Shown here: one piece after another, positions 63,079 through 64,000 of the stretch | Position numbering within the stretch: the stretch's first letter is position 1 | Layout of the letters: each line of letters starts with the position of its first letter | Origin: Phascolarctos cinereus | Taxonomy: Eukaryota > Chordata > Mammalia > Diprotodontia > Phascolarctidae | Direction: 5' to 3' | NCBI RefSeq assembly: GCF_002099425.1 | Contig: NW_018344001.1 | Span: 8,451,001 to 8,515,000, forward strand | DNA length: 64,000 nt | Notes under the pieces: generated by a model | What the model was told of the DNA's origin: nothing | What the model saw: the letters and a program-made list of their open reading frames with translations, nothing else | Database searches by the model: none | Program-made: the position numbers and the translations under genes

Positions 63079-63204
63079 AGGACTTCATAAAAAATATCAT
63101 TTGGTAATATGAGCAAACTCTAGCAATGTTTTGGGACCAGAATTTTATATTTTTAAGCTTTATATTTTCTGTACCTTTCATTTTTTAAATAAATATTTTA
63201 TTAC

Positions 63205-63330
63205 TTTCTTGTTGCTTGCCTTCTCAATGGTAGGGGGGGAGAGAATTTGGAACTTGAGGTTTTAAAAAAAATGAATGTTAAAAAAAGCTTTACATGTTAT
63301 TGGAAAAAATAAAAGATGTCTAAAATAATA
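63205..63330 (+). mobile_element. L1/HAL1-type 3' terminus
   Basis: TTGTTGCTTGCCTTCTCAATGG, GGAGAGAATTTGGAAC, TTGAGGTTTTAAAAAAAATG, TTACATGTTATTGG, AATAAAAGATG. It matches the first 3' module of HAL1-like copy 2 (44,858-44,980). Confidence 0.82.
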
Positions 63331-63860
63331 AATATGTTATTGATTTCTTACATATCCTAATCATTGCCCAATGACTCCGATAGGGAAGGGACTCCCAATA
63401 GAACCCTCTCTTGTAACAAAGATGCATATTTAAGCCAAGCAAACAAATAAACCCAACATATTGGCCATATCTGTATACCTCATTCAGCTCCCAGCATCTA
63501 CTACCTCTCTGCCAAAAAGAAGGGAGATGTGTGTTTCACCATTAGTCCTCTGAAATCAAGATCACTCGATGCATTGACAAGTGATGTCTTTCACTATTGT
63601 TTTCCTTTTTCATACTGTTACCCCTTCATGTTTGTCATATAATTTCACAACAATTGTAATCTGATCGAAGTTGGAATAATTCTTGGATTTCCCCCTGACA
63701 TAATGACTAATATTTACTCTGTACAATTAAACTATAGGAGCTTGAAAAGACAGTTAATTGCAGGTTCTTCAAGATTCTGGCATTCTGCTTTCAGATGAAT
63801 TAAACCCCTGAAACGAATCACTAGGAATATTTAATGAATAATGAATAAGCTCAATAATTA
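63331..63860. other. No gene recognised
   Basis: AT-rich sequence without repeat or exon signals that I can name. Confidence 0.4.
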
Positions 63861-63864
63861 AGCC

Positions 63865-64000
63865 GCAGTGTTGCATAGAGGAGTGGCCTTGGAGTTAGGA
63901 ATCTGTGGGCTTGAGCCCAACCTTAGGCCCCAGGTGATTTTCTAAGATTATACTTACAGGTGATCTGCATTGATGGAGAGAGTTCCCCAACTAGAAGTTC
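63865..64000 (+). mobile_element. CORE-SINE with the third tail type, cut by the window edge
   Basis: GCAGTGTTGCATAGAGGAG, GGAGTTAGGAATCTGTGGG, then CAGGTGATCTGCATTGATGG and GAGTTCCCCAACTAGAAGTTC. Same tail as 51,040-51,085. Confidence 0.7.

Noticed and set aside
1-64000. Endogenous retrovirus, LTR or Polinton-like element
   Set aside because: No LTR pair, primer-binding site, gag/pol/env-type motif or capsid-like coding was recognised anywhere. All RT remnants fit L1, L2, RTE, CR1 or R4.
1-64000. CRISPR array, operon or other prokaryotic system
   Set aside because: No regular spacer-repeat arrays or dense coding. The repeat content is that of a marsupial nuclear genome.

Overview
The window reads as a stretch of marsupial (metatherian) nuclear genome. 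The evidence is its repeat content: tRNA-derived CORE-SINEs with the head GGGCAGCTAGGTGG, MAR1-type SINEs with an RTE-derived tail, RTE (BovB-like) LINEs, marsupial-type L1 and half-L1 (HAL1-like) elements, and many old L2, MIR and CR1/L3 remnants. The species cannot be decided from sequence alone. There are no bacterial operons, CRISPR arrays or rRNA genes, and I recognise no retroviral or LTR element, Polinton or toxin gene. Most of the DNA is intergenic or intronic, and almost every longer reading frame is either a piece of a LINE or chance.

Layout. 0-2.4 kb: a fossil Dong/R4-clade LINE (minus strand, RT thumb to restriction-like endonuclease) between two L1 3' ends. 2.4-12.5 kb: old L2/MIR/SINE mosaic, with a young SINE at 8.9 kb bounded by a perfect 13-bp target-site duplication (TSD). 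12.5-14.7 kb: HAL1-like copy 1. 15-24 kb: L2/SINE mosaic with a decayed 7SL RNA copy at 21.7 kb. 24.5-28.3 kb: a near full-length RTE LINE holding a 624-bp foreign insertion. 28.3-34.8 kb: an old minus-strand L1, itself interrupted by a plus-strand L1 (31.5-32.9 kb, 16-bp TSD), a palindromic hAT-like MITE and a SINE. 35-42 kb: L2/SINE mosaic with a long antisense L2. 42.3-45.2 kb: HAL1-like copy 2, full length, with a doubled 3' end. 45-57 kb: CR1/L3, L2 and SINE mosaic. 57-58 kb: repeat-poor sequence. 59-62 kb: mosaic with a 114-bp tandem duplication. 62.6-62.8 kb: a probable last coding exon of an unidentified host gene on the minus strand, which would enter from the right edge.

How the parts fit together. 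The SINEs share one tRNA head and CORE but carry different tails, and three of those tails match LINE families present in the same window: L2 (MIR-type), RTE (MAR1-type) and CR1/L3. MAR1 appears to contain a piece of both ends of the RTE element. The HAL1-like copies encode only an L1 ORF1 relative and would have depended on the L1 machinery, whose ORF2 remnants lie between them. The nested insertions give a relative age order: R4, L2, MIR and CR1 oldest, then the old L1 and RTE, then MAR1, HAL1, the plus-strand L1 and the short SINEs.
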